In this document: positions 41,736-49,909 of the stretch, one piece after another
Numbering within the stretch: position 1 is the first letter of the stretch
Layout of the letters: every line of letters begins with the position of its first letter
Assembly (NCBI GenBank): GCA_965247435.1
Contig: OZ252019.1
Location: 4,526,001-4,590,000 of the forward strand
Origin: Ilyomonas sp965247435
Lineage (GTDB): Bacteria > Bacteroidota > Bacteroidia > Chitinophagales > Chitinophagaceae
Direction of reading: 5' to 3'
DNA length: 64,000 bases
Notes under the pieces: model-generated
Told to the model about the DNA's origin: nothing
Seen by the model: the letters and a program-made list of their open reading frames with translations, nothing else
Database searches by the model: none
Made by a program: the position numbers and the translations under genes

Positions 41736-42065
41736 AACTTTACCGAAGCAAACGAAGCTGATTTCGCAGTTTATAAAATCTGTGCTCAACCATTTAGCAG
41801 TCTTGTTATGCCTTTTATTAATACAGGTTCTTATTATGCTGATTTAATTGCTACAGTAAGTGCTGCCATGGCGGTGAAGAAAAAATGCAGTGCCCAAAAA
41901 ACAAGTATGATTAAAAGCTTCAGAAAAAAAACACACAATAGCGGAGGATAGTCTGGTGATATATCATTTAATGGCGCTTCACACGAAAGAGGCGGGTGTG
42001 AATGTGGAAAAGTGGTCTTATTAACCACATACAATGCTTTAAAGCACTGTGTGGTTGAAGATTAA
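41736..42065 (+). pseudogene. Possible decayed coding region with in-frame TAG
   Basis: One plus-strand frame is open from 41736 (NFTEANEADFAVYK onward) to TAG 41949. It then continues in the same frame (SGDISFNGASHERGG, CECGKVVLLTT) to TAA 42063. A strong plus-strand terminator follows at 42089-42130, which supports past transcription. No clear start codon and no recognised family, so it may be a gene remnant or a non-coding RNA. The rest of the 41443-42200 gap shows nothing else. Confidence 0.3.
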
Positions 42066-42088
42066 TAAATAGTAAACCTCCTGATTAT

Positions 42089-42130
42089 TGCTTTCTTACA
42101 TGATTGTTATCATGTAAGAAAGCATTTTTT
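42089..42130 (+). terminator. Strong intrinsic terminator
   Basis: Perfect 16-bp stem TGCTTTCTTACATGAT / ATCATGTAAGAAAGCA with loop TGTT followed by six T. No intact plus-strand gene precedes it, pointing to a lost gene or an RNA. Confidence 0.85.
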
Positions 42131-42200
42131 AAAATATATTGGCAGCACACTTTTTGCAAACACCCTCCACAGTGCGTTAACATTAGCTTCTGTAAAAATC

Positions 42201-43049
42201 TCAGATGTTGTCCTTGGCAATAACGCTCCAGTCATCGTTGCCGTGACCTTTCGCAATCCATTGATCCATCACCGCTGCAACAGCAGGTATGATGGCTAAG
42301 CTTGTCCCTTTTTCCTCGGCTGCATTTATCATCAGGCCGGCATCCTTACGCGCCATATTCAGCTCCCAGGAAGGCTCACTAAATTTACCTTCTGCAATTT
42401 TCTTTAACCTTGCAGGAACCATTGCACCGGGGTTCCAGCTATTAAACAGCGTCAGTATTTCATCAGCTTCGATGCCATGCGCTTTAGCAAGTGCAAGGGC
42501 ATCCGACAACCCGGCCGTGAGGCTTAGTAAAAATAAATTGCCGGTTAATTTAATGCCTGCCGCTTTGCCTTCTTCCACTCCGAAGTTGAGCAGTTTACCG
42601 GTCATTTTCGACAGTTCCGGCTCCAGCTTTCCGATGATGGATTGATCTCCTGAAACCAACATAAAGCCGGTGCTTTCCAATGCGTTTTGCGGGGCCATAA
42701 ATACAGGCGCATGCACATACGTAAGGCCTTTACTTTTCCAGCGCGCTACTCTTTCAACGGCGCCTTTAGCAGAAGTGGTTGTATGGTCTATGATGACAGC
42801 GCCTTCTTTCAATCCGTTAACAGCAGCTTCTAATACTTCATTTACCGTGGCATCATCCTTCAGGGTAACATGAATAATATCGGCGTTTTGTACTGCTTCC
42901 TCTACGTTGTCGAATGCCCTGGCGCCATGCGCTTCGAGGGCTTTTGCCTTGGAAGTTGTACGGTTCCAGACCTGCACTTGTTCGCCTTTTTGCAGCATGG
43001 CCTTAACGAAGTTAGAGCCCAATAAGCCCATTCCTAAAAATGCTTTCAT
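42201..43049 (-). CDS. NAD(P)-dependent oxidoreductase, 3-hydroxyisobutyrate dehydrogenase family
   Basis: 282-aa beta-hydroxyacid dehydrogenase. The N-terminal Rossmann motif AFLGMGLLGSNFV and WNRTTSKAKAL (an R after the second strand favours NADP) are followed by AVIIDHTTTSAKGAV and the catalytic-lysine helix GKAAGIKLTGNLFLLS. GDQ and MARKDAGLM also fit. Start ATG 43049; an upstream ATG at 43091 adds a non-conserved leader. Substrate unknown; glyoxylate/succinic semialdehyde reductase-like activity is common in the family. Confidence 0.92.
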   Translation of the reverse strand: MKAFLGMGLLGSNFVKAMLQKGEQVQVWNRTTSKAKALEAHGARAFDNVEEAVQNADIIHVTLKDDATVNEVLEAAVNGLKEGAVIIDHTTTSAKGAVERVARWKSKGLTYVHAPVFMAPQNALESTGFMLVSGDQSIIGKLEPELSKMTGKLLNFGVEEGKAAGIKLTGNLFLLSLTAGLSDALALAKAHGIEADEILTLFNSWNPGAMVPARLKKIAEGKFSEPSWELNMARKDAGLMINAAEEKGTSLAIIPAVAAVMDQWIAKGHGNDDWSVIAKDNI

Positions 43050-43104
43050 AGTCGTTGTGATTTTTGTAAAGTTAGGAAGTAAAGCCTCCACCTTGGAGGA
43101 AGGA

Positions 43105-43692
43105 TTAACCTAACATTTGCCAAATATCTATACCAAATTCTTCTTTTATAGCTCTTAGATAAGATACCTGGCAAGTATCATCATTTATCAACGTAGAGAA
43201 GAAGGGAAATACACCTTGCCCAAATAGTTTTATCTCTTCCCGCTTTCTTTTAATATACCGTTTTCTTTTATCTGCTAATCCCGTGTCATCCAATTGTAAT
43301 AATGAGATTAGATTTTTTGCTTCCATATCTAATTCAGATTTGGTAAAATAGTCACCGCTTTCATAAATAATCCTTTCTTCGAAATCATCTGCCGTTGGAT
43401 GAAGGACAGGCTGATACTTATTCCATTTGTAACTTTTCTCTTTGTTCCATTGGTGCTTTACTAAAAACCAGTTGTCATAATTATCCTGAGGAGTGCCTTT
43501 TACCGTTGGATTGAAGTGTTCTATGTCTTTTGCATCTGTTCTGCTGATGTATTCATCCGTATAGGCACAAAAATGCTTTTGCTCGTCAAATAATATATCC
43601 GCAATCTTTTTGTTGTTAGCCGAATTGCCTGAAATATAACTCAACCTGTCTGTTGTCACTTTCGAATCAGGCTTCTTAACAGCTCTCCTCAT
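43105..43692 (-). CDS. HNH endonuclease-like protein, PtuB-like
   Basis: 195-aa protein with an HNH core: CAYTDEYISRTDAKDIEHFNP, then NYDNWFLVKHQWNKEKS, as in the retron/Septu-associated HNH family (PtuB, TIGR02646-like). A nuclease effector is expected to cut DNA when phage infection is sensed by its ATPase partner. Overlaps the ATPase gene stop by 1 bp, so the two are translationally coupled. Lower GC than neighbours fits horizontal acquisition. Confidence 0.82.
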   Translation of the reverse strand: MRRAVKKPDSKVTTDRLSYISGNSANNKKIADILFDEQKHFCAYTDEYISRTDAKDIEHFNPTVKGTPQDNYDNWFLVKHQWNKEKSYKWNKYQPVLHPTADDFEERIIYESGDYFTKSELDMEAKNLISLLQLDDTGLADKRKRYIKRKREEIKLFGQGVFPFFSTLINDDTCQVSYLRAIKEEFGIDIWQMLG

Positions 43693-44981
43693 TAGAAATT
43701 ATATTTATCTCCTAATCCGGCTAATTTAACAATCAGTTCTTTCTTCTTTTGGGGTTCGGTTTCTTCCTTAACCTTCCTTTTTAATTCCAGATAATCCTTA
43801 TAAGCTTTTTTCCCGAAATCGTTATAATAATCAACATTAAAATCATTTCTTAAAATATCATTCGGATCATCGCCAATGGGAGATTCGCCCCTGCGAACAG
43901 CCACTTGTCCTTCTTCGTTAAAATATAAAATAAACCGTTCTTCCGGCTCAAAGGAAGCCGCAATAAAAGGCGAGTGTGTGGCAACAATAATCTGTGCTTC
44001 AGGCGCAAGGTTTTTATAATGCGTTATTAAGTCAATTTGCATGTCAGGAAATAAAGATCTTTCAGGTTCATCTACTAAAACAATTGACTCCGATGTATCC
44101 AATTTGTATAAGGGGAACATCGAAAGTAATAATCCTTTTGTACCTGTACTTAAATCTGAAATTGGAATTACTTCTTCCTTATTTTTTGACTTAACAGGAA
44201 TAGGATATTCCGTGTTAACTAAATCAATTTCCAAGTTTAATTTCTCCAATATCGGATTGAAAGTATCTGCAAATAATATAAGTGGATTCACATTTTCTTC
44301 AGCCCATTTGGCATATTCTTTATTAAGTCTATTTATATCTCCAATAGCTCCCTTATTGATTAGTTCCGAAGCCATTTGCGTAAATCGCTTTCTATACTCA
44401 AGTATTTTGTTTAATAAAGAAAACCAAATCTCTACGTTTACATCTTGCGTAAACTCATAAATAAAATTGGACCTATTATACTTTTTTTGAAATCCGACAT
44501 ACTTTTCTGAAGACAATTCATTTAAGATATTGAGCGGATTTTGATTGAAAATATTTACGATTTCTTTTGATATTATTTCAGTGCTTAAGTATAATAATTT
44601 GATACCATCGGGAATGAAATTCCCTACTGTTCCCGCTAAAGAATTTCCAGTAAAATTTTGAAAGAGTTGATTATTTAGACTTATTGTGTTTGCAGTTACT
44701 TTTAATATGCTACCATTAAATAAATAATCTAACTGTCCTTCAAACTCTAACTTAAAGTAATGCCAAAAAAACTTACCATTAGTGACTTCAACCTTGCTTA
44801 ATTGCCTAACATTGTTCTTCACCAATTCCAAAATACTTGTTTTCCCGGTTGCGCTCTGACCTATAATACAAATTTTATCTAAAGGTTTGCCTGCTTTGAC
44901 ATGCCCTTCCGGATAAGTAAAATCAAAACTAATATTTCGCAAATGCCTATACGAATCAATATTTAATTTCTGTAGCTTCAT
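43692..44981 (-). CDS. AAA/ABC-type ATPase, PtuA-like (Septu-like defence)
   Basis: 429-aa SMC-like ATPase. Walker A IIGQSATGKTSIL (near residue 41), a long helical middle, ABC signature-like ISDLSTGTKGLLLSMF, Walker B SIVLVDEPERSLFPDMQ and the H-loop IIVATHSPFIA. It resembles PtuA ATPases that oligomerise with HNH nuclease PtuB in Septu anti-phage systems. Directly upstream of the HNH gene; no reverse transcriptase or retron RNA is seen nearby, so this is Septu-like rather than a retron. Confidence 0.85.
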   Translation of the reverse strand: MKLQKLNIDSYRHLRNISFDFTYPEGHVKAGKPLDKICIIGQSATGKTSILELVKNNVRQLSKVEVTNGKFFWHYFKLEFEGQLDYLFNGSILKVTANTISLNNQLFQNFTGNSLAGTVGNFIPDGIKLLYLSTEIISKEIVNIFNQNPLNILNELSSEKYVGFQKKYNRSNFIYEFTQDVNVEIWFSLLNKILEYRKRFTQMASELINKGAIGDINRLNKEYAKWAEENVNPLILFADTFNPILEKLNLEIDLVNTEYPIPVKSKNKEEVIPISDLSTGTKGLLLSMFPLYKLDTSESIVLVDEPERSLFPDMQIDLITHYKNLAPEAQIIVATHSPFIAASFEPEERFILYFNEEGQVAVRRGESPIGDDPNDILRNDFNVDYYNDFGKKAYKDYLELKRKVKEETEPQKKKELIVKLAGLGDKYNF

Positions 44982-45106
44982 AATCTATACTAAAATAAGG
45001 ATAAACTTCCTTGATACCCAAACCACCGTTTTTCTTGTTGCAAAATCTATAAACAATATTAGCAGCTTTGTTCATGCAGCATATCACTAAAATTTCAATC
45101 CCTTTT

Positions 45107-46477
45107 TTACACCGCATCCGGCTCCGGGTGCTTCCAGCCTTCGCGGTACGGGCGCCGCAATAGGCTGGTTGCCTCAGCATCACCCACAATCTCCTGCTTT
45201 GCCGGGTCGTACACCAGCGGCCGTCCTAATTTCATAGATAGGTTTGCTATTATGCAACTGGCGGTGGAAATATGCCCCTGCTCAATATCGGCTACCGGCC
45301 GGCTGCCGGTTTCAATAGCGTTTAAAAAGTTGAGCAGGTGCTGCCGCGTTGCAGGCGCAGTGTGCAATTCTATGCGCGGCTCCGTTACATCTTCGGGGTA
45401 TTTTTCTTTTTCGTACAACACATCTTTGTGTATGCGCTGCGCCTTTTCATCAACGGGCACAAAATCGTATTTATACACATCGCCTTTCAGCGTGCCTTTA
45501 TCGCCGTATATCTTGAAAGCCCAGGGATACTCCGGATCATCGGGTGTGCCCCAGGTCCGGTGCTGCCAGATGCAATTGAGACCGTCATACTCAAACAAGG
45601 CGGACTGCGTATCGGAGATATTAGATTTGCCCGTCTTTTCTACATAAATGCCACCCGTGGAGCTTACCTTTTTCGGCCAGCCCAAATCGAGCATCCAGCG
45701 CACTGCATCAAACATGTGGATGCACATATCACCCATAATTCCGTTGCCGTATTCCATAAAGGCGCGCCACCAGCCGATATGCGGTAATCCGTCGTACGGA
45801 CGCAAGGGCGCAGGACCGGTCCACCGGTCATAATCCAGGAAATCAGGAACCGCCTGTACGGGCGGATTGCTGCTGTTGCGCATGTGGTAATAGCAGCACA
45901 TTTCCACATGCGACACTTTGCCCAGCAGCCCGGCATCCACCACATTTTTTTTAGCATCTACGAGGTGCGGTGTACTGCGGCGCTGCGTGCCTACCTGCAC
46001 CACGCGGTTATACTTTCGCGCTGCGGCTACCATCGCTTCACCTTCTATCACATCTACGCTGATTGGTTTTTGAACATATACATGCGCGCCCTTTTTCATG
46101 GCTTCGATAGCGGTAAGCGCATGCCAGTGATCGGGTGTACCAATCAGCACGATATCCGGCTCATTTTCCGCAAGCATTTTCTGATAGTCGCTGTACAACT
46201 TTGGAGTGGCGCCGCTCTTCAATCGAGCGCTTACCATTTTTGCAGCTTCTGCCAACTGGTTTTTGTCCACATCGCAAAGCGCTACTACGTTTACCGGCGC
46301 CACCTGAATCAGCCGGAACAAATCGCTTTTGCCATACCAGCCAGTGCCGATTAAAGCAACGCGGTACGTTTTTGACGGATTAAAAATACCCATGCCGGAA
46401 GCCCGTAACGCTGCCAGGGCAACCGAGGCGGTAGCGCCTTTAAGCAGGGTGCGGCGGTTGATGAAGAAGTCAGTCAT
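45107..46477 (-). CDS. Gfo/Idh/MocA-family oxidoreductase, Tat-exported
   Basis: 456-aa protein with a twin-arginine signal (INRRTLLKGATASVALAAL). NAD(P)-binding Rossmann motif VALIGTGWYGKSD, the family EKP-like motif HVYVQKPIS and the C-terminal substrate domain with WTGPAPLRPYD and NGIMGDMCIHMFDAVRWM. Periplasmic sugar oxidoreductases of this type often act with DUF1080 and TIM-barrel isomerase partners; the latter is the next gene on this strand. Substrate unknown. Confidence 0.93.
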   Translation of the reverse strand: MTDFFINRRTLLKGATASVALAALRASGMGIFNPSKTYRVALIGTGWYGKSDLFRLIQVAPVNVVALCDVDKNQLAEAAKMVSARLKSGATPKLYSDYQKMLAENEPDIVLIGTPDHWHALTAIEAMKKGAHVYVQKPISVDVIEGEAMVAAARKYNRVVQVGTQRRSTPHLVDAKKNVVDAGLLGKVSHVEMCCYYHMRNSSNPPVQAVPDFLDYDRWTGPAPLRPYDGLPHIGWWRAFMEYGNGIMGDMCIHMFDAVRWMLDLGWPKKVSSTGGIYVEKTGKSNISDTQSALFEYDGLNCIWQHRTWGTPDDPEYPWAFKIYGDKGTLKGDVYKYDFVPVDEKAQRIHKDVLYEKEKYPEDVTEPRIELHTAPATRQHLLNFLNAIETGSRPVADIEQGHISTASCIIANLSMKLGRPLVYDPAKQEIVGDAEATSLLRRPYREGWKHPEPDAV

Positions 46478-46601
46478 AGGAGCATTTGTTGGATTGGTGA
46501 GTAATAAGCCGGAAGATCGGAGAAAATGGTGAATATTGAAAGTTACATTTATAGATACTACTTAGTCCATAGTAGTGTTTTAATTTCAAAATAGTTGGTT
46601 T

Positions 46602-46656
46602 AACCGGTCAGGTTAATCAAGATTCTACCTATCTGAAAATTTCAACCTGACAGGTT
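46602..46656. repeat. Inverted repeat in the gap between two Tat genes
   Basis: AACCGGTCAGGTT (46602-46614) and AACCTGACAGGTT (46644-46656) complement each other at 12 of 13 positions. Similar dyads are common between genes in this phylum and may act as terminators. Confidence 0.5.
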
Positions 46657-46754
46657 ATAACATCTCGCTTATAACAACATTCGAAGTGGTGCACTACCTA
46701 ATTCTTTTAAAACAATAGACGATTGATAATTACCTATTCACCATTACACTTAAG

Positions 46755-47702
46755 CTATTCTAAGCTGCTTGTTACCCCTTTCATTTTTGCCAGTGCCGTT
46801 GCAGCAACTAACAAAGCATCTTCGCTGTAATATTTTTTATTAAACACTTCTGTGGAAATAATAAGCGGCTGATCCTGTTTGCTGAGTATTTCTAAAATGC
46901 GTTGCAGCGGCGCTACGCCATCGCCGGGATAAACCCGGTCGCCATCTGTAACGACAGCCGGCGTAAGACGGGCAGGATAATCATTCACGTGCAGGATAGA
47001 GCAGGTAGCAGGATTCATCATAGATAAGGTATCTAACGAAGTGCCGCCTTTGTATAAATGAAAAACATCCAGCAGCACTTTGGCGGATGGATGACCGGTT
47101 TGCATAGCTACATACAACACTTCATTAGCGCGGCCCAGGTTTTTTGAAAAGCCCCACATTTCTAATTGCGGCACTACGCCGGAGGTATCGCCTAATTGCA
47201 GGATAGCTGCGTATCGCTCAGCTATTTTGTTCAGGTTTAACACCGGTATTTCCGTTGCTCCTGCCGGCGGCGCTGCTATGCGCTTGCAACCTATGGCTGC
47301 CAGCATCTCCATTTCCGCTTTCATTTGCGCGATTGCCTTCATTCTGGCAGCATCCTCCTCTACTATCCATGGAGCGAAGCCAATACTGTTTTCTACCGTA
47401 ATACCCAAATCGCCCAAGCGTTTTTTTGCATCGCTGAGGGTGCCGCCGTTAGCTAAATAGGTTTGTAAAGAATCCATCCAGATCTCTACGGAACGGAAGC
47501 CTGCCCGGGAAGCAATTTCCAGCTCTTTTACAAACCCAAGGTTGTGGCCCCGGATGGTAGCCATATTTAAGCAATAGGTAAAAGCAGGATTGGTTGCAGG
47601 CGCCGCAATTGGTGCTGCTTTACCAATACGTGGCAGCAGCGCCAGGCCTGCTGCGGCGCCGGACAACTGCAGCATTGTACGGCGGCTGATAGATTGATTC
47701 AT
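46755..47702 (-). CDS. Sugar phosphate isomerase/epimerase-like TIM barrel, Tat-exported
   Basis: 315-aa AP endonuclease family 2/xylose isomerase-like TIM barrel with a twin-arginine signal (ISRRTMLQLSGAAAGLALL). Later marks: GFRSVEIWMDSL, IGCKRIAAPPAGA, VLLDVFHLYKGGTS and PLIISTEVFNK. Such exported barrels often process 3-keto sugars together with Gfo/Idh oxidoreductases such as the neighbouring gene. Exact substrate unknown. Confidence 0.9.
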   Translation of the reverse strand: MNQSISRRTMLQLSGAAAGLALLPRIGKAAPIAAPATNPAFTYCLNMATIRGHNLGFVKELEIASRAGFRSVEIWMDSLQTYLANGGTLSDAKKRLGDLGITVENSIGFAPWIVEEDAARMKAIAQMKAEMEMLAAIGCKRIAAPPAGATEIPVLNLNKIAERYAAILQLGDTSGVVPQLEMWGFSKNLGRANEVLYVAMQTGHPSAKVLLDVFHLYKGGTSLDTLSMMNPATCSILHVNDYPARLTPAVVTDGDRVYPGDGVAPLQRILEILSKQDQPLIISTEVFNKKYYSEDALLVAATALAKMKGVTSSLE

Positions 47703-47787
47703 AGCGAAGCAAAAGTTTTTTCAAAATAAAACTATTAAACGGGTATGTAAAAAAGAAGCCGAACGAAAGTTTGCAGCACTATCGGAA

Positions 47788-48072
47788 TTATTGTTTGCGC
47801 TTACCATTATAATACTGTTGACCTCCGCTGCTTTCATCCGTGGCGGCGGAACCTCCTTTTGCGCTGCAGGGCTTTACTATTGAGATACACGGCGATGAAA
47901 TAATTATTTTATTATACTTGTTTAAAAGGTATTTAGGTAAGTCAGCTTTTTGTTCCCGCATTGTTTCTATAAACATTGCGATGGTATAACTGCTTCCCGC
48001 CGAACTGTGTTGTTGTTGCGGGGCGACCTGCAGTAACACAACAGGAATAGCAGTCAGGCACTCCAATTGCAT
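47788..48072 (-). CDS. Possible small protein in a 383-bp gap
   Basis: A 94-codon frame not overlapped by any other gene, divergent from the gene at 48086. Its tail (KPCSAKGGSAATDESSGG) is Gly/Ser/Thr-rich with two Cys spaced seven apart. No ribosome site, no family. It may be chance; otherwise the 47703-48085 gap is empty. Confidence 0.25.
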   Translation of the reverse strand: MQLECLTAIPVVLLQVAPQQQHSSAGSSYTIAMFIETMREQKADLPKYLLNKYNKIIISSPCISIVKPCSAKGGSAATDESSGGQQYYNGKRKQ

Positions 48073-48085
48073 GTTGTACAGCTAA

Positions 48086-48517
48086 ATGATTTATATGCAT
48101 GCTGACGGACCGCTTTTTCACAAGCCAAAGAGTTTTTTATCTGCCCGGCAAACCATTTATGCCAGCATCTTTACCGGTATCCTTGCCATTATTATCCAAA
48201 TGGCTTCTGTTGGCGTTGCTAATGCAGGTGGCACCTCTTTTCTTGCAACGGCATCTGTTTTTTATGTTATTATTATTTTGCTGGTAGGGCAAATGAGCCA
48301 GTGCCGGAAATGGGCAAGAACGGCTACCCTCATTGTATATATGCTGGCTATCATAGCGTACCCGTTATTGATGATTGGTGAACTGAAGGCAGGTATGTTG
48401 GTGAATGCCTTGTTTGTAATACAGGCGGCGCTTGCCATTTACGCGTTGGTGCTTATTTATAATAAGGCATGTACCGAATGGTTTAATAGCCTGCCTGCCG
48501 GTACAGCACTTCCATAG
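48086..48517 (+). CDS. Small four-helix membrane protein
   Basis: 143-aa protein with four hydrophobic segments (roughly residues 22-44, 50-70, 78-98 and 104-126) and short loops. An early Cys and basic residues lie at the cytoplasmic side. Similar proteins are annotated only as hypothetical membrane proteins. Followed by the minisatellite region, so it is probably monocistronic. Confidence 0.7.
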   Translation: MIYMHADGPLFHKPKSFLSARQTIYASIFTGILAIIIQMASVGVANAGGTSFLATASVFYVIIILLVGQMSQCRKWARTATLIVYMLAIIAYPLLMIGELKAGMLVNALFVIQAALAIYALVLIYNKACTEWFNSLPAGTALP

Positions 48518-48639
48518 GCTTTGTCTTTCCGTCCGTGTTAATATTCTTCACTAACACGATACGATGAGAAACTGTGTCGGTAAATAACACCAGTTAAGGC
48601 AAAAGAGGGGTAATTTGACAGCGCCGTTTGGCATTTTAG

Positions 48640-48912
48640 CTTTAACGTTTACGAATTTGGCTTTAATGTTTATCATTTCGGGCTCTACGCTTATCATTTT
48701 GGTTTCTTCGTTATCGGTTTCGGTTTCACCGTTTACGAATTTGGCTTTAACGTTTATCATTTCGGTCTCTTCGTTGTCGGTTTCGGTCTCTTCGTTTATG
48801 AATTTGGTCTCTCCGTTGTTGGTTCCGGCTTCTTCGTTGGTGGTTCCGGTTTCTTCGTTGTCAGTTTTGGTCTCTCCGTTTATGATTTCGGTCTCTCCGT
48901 TTGTAATTTTGC
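48640..48912. repeat. Minisatellite: 13 tandem copies of a 21-bp unit
   Basis: Thirteen consecutive, imperfect 21-bp units (for example TCTCTTCGTTGTCGGTTTCGG at 48766-48786) with a weaker 14th at 48619-48639. Because 21 bp is seven codons, both strands stay open. The minus strand reads an acidic repeat such as ETETDNE and is open from about 48990 to 48551 but lacks an ATG until 48760. The plus strand reads hydrophobic VSSLSVS-like heptads. Whether either is translated is unclear. Confidence 0.85.
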
Positions 48913-49001
48913 TTATTCCTTTTGCCGTTCTGTTCTTACTATAAATGGTTCTGGTTTTGCCTTTTGGTAATCCGGCGCTGTCTTTTGTGTATTACGCTCT
49001 G

Positions 49002-49056
49002 TTGCCGCGGGGTCTTCATAGCAAAGCCTTGCAGCGAGGGATGAGACCCCGCGATA
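49002..49056 (+). repeat. REP element, left copy
   Basis: A 50-bp hairpin: GCGGGGTCTTCAT at the left arm pairs with ATGAGACCCCGC at the right. Nearly identical in inverted orientation to the copy at 49686-49739; together they flank a RAYT transposase gene. Confidence 0.85.
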
Positions 49057-49085
49057 ATTGTACCTTTTGCCATAATAGTATATTA

Positions 49086-49652
49086 TTAATGCAGGTCTTT
49101 GTAATGCACAGGTGTAAAATGCCTGACTTGCTGTAATTCATAAAAACCGGCGCTGCTGTGTTCGTATTCCCGCCAGTCCTTTACCAATTGATATTTGCCT
49201 CTTACCGGATTTAAATGAATGTACTGCAGCTTTTGCAGAAAAAAAGCTTCGTTGTCAATTGCCTTTGCATCGAAGCTTCCGTTAAACACTTTATGCAACT
49301 GCCCCTTCGCTCTTTCTTTTGCAGGTACAGCACTACTTAATTGCTGAAGTAGTAGCTGGTTATTTTGCACCTGAAGTCTTTCAATGATGTCATAAGCCAT
49401 GAATCTTTTTGCATTAGCAATGCTTGTATTTAACTTATAGTCTTTATTTGGAAAGAAAAGAATTACATGCAAATGATTGGGCATAATTACATAAGCTGTT
49501 ACCTGTATGCCCTTATTCTCTTTAAGGTATTGAAACCACTTATATACCAAGTCATAGCTATTGGTTAGCTCAAAAAGCGGCAACCATTCATAACAGGTAT
49601 AAGTGATAAAATAAAGCACAGCTTCATTACTATGCTGTTTACGTACCGGCAT
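49086..49652 (-). CDS. REP-associated tyrosine transposase (RAYT, Y1_Tnp)
   Basis: 188-aa IS200/IS605-type single-strand transposase domesticated to act on REP sequences. The HUH motif is AYVIMPNHLHVILFFP; the catalytic Tyr lies in the helix QKLQYIHLNPVRG region typical of the family. It is flanked 30 bp on each side by inverted copies of a REP hairpin whose arms carry GCGGGGTCT. A typical RAYT-REP unit, probably mobile or responsible for spreading the hairpins. Confidence 0.92.
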   Translation of the reverse strand: MPVRKQHSNEAVLYFITYTCYEWLPLFELTNSYDLVYKWFQYLKENKGIQVTAYVIMPNHLHVILFFPNKDYKLNTSIANAKRFMAYDIIERLQVQNNQLLLQQLSSAVPAKERAKGQLHKVFNGSFDAKAIDNEAFFLQKLQYIHLNPVRGKYQLVKDWREYEHSSAGFYELQQVRHFTPVHYKDLH

Positions 49653-49685
49653 ACAACAAAAATAAATCTCTTTTCTATACTTACA

Positions 49686-49739
49686 TCGCGGGGTCTCATC
49701 CTGCGCTGCAAGGCTTTGCTATGAAGACCCCGCGGCGAC
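49686..49739 (-). repeat. REP element, right copy
   Basis: Inverted copy of the hairpin at 49002-49056 with only a couple of differences; arms TCGCGGGGTCTCAT and ATGAAGACCCCGCGG. Confidence 0.85.
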
Positions 49740-49909
49740 AGAAAATTTAAGAATCTTGTTATTTGTTTAATCATTTCTAACTTAATACCCAGCCCCATTT
49801 AAAATTACCCCGCTCACCTAAAAAATAATCTTTTCTATAAAGGAGCAATACAAGACTGAACGTTTTATAATATCTTTTCGCCCATTATTCATTGCTTATC
49901 CTATCCACC

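Noticed and set aside
43105..44981. Retron with HNH and ATPase effectors
   Set aside because: No reverse transcriptase and no msr/msd-like inverted repeats are found next to the pair.
44956..45189. 77-codon minus-strand frame overlapping the Gfo/Idh/MocA gene end
   Set aside because: It is mainly the out-of-frame tail of the oxidoreductase gene, with no start site or family.
48640..48912. CRISPR array
   Set aside because: Units are directly abutting 21-mers with no spacers and no cas genes nearby; it is a minisatellite.
49565..49798. 77-codon minus-strand frame across the right REP element
   Set aside because: Part of it is translation of the REP hairpin itself (RGLHSKALQR, also seen at the left copy), so it is not a gene.
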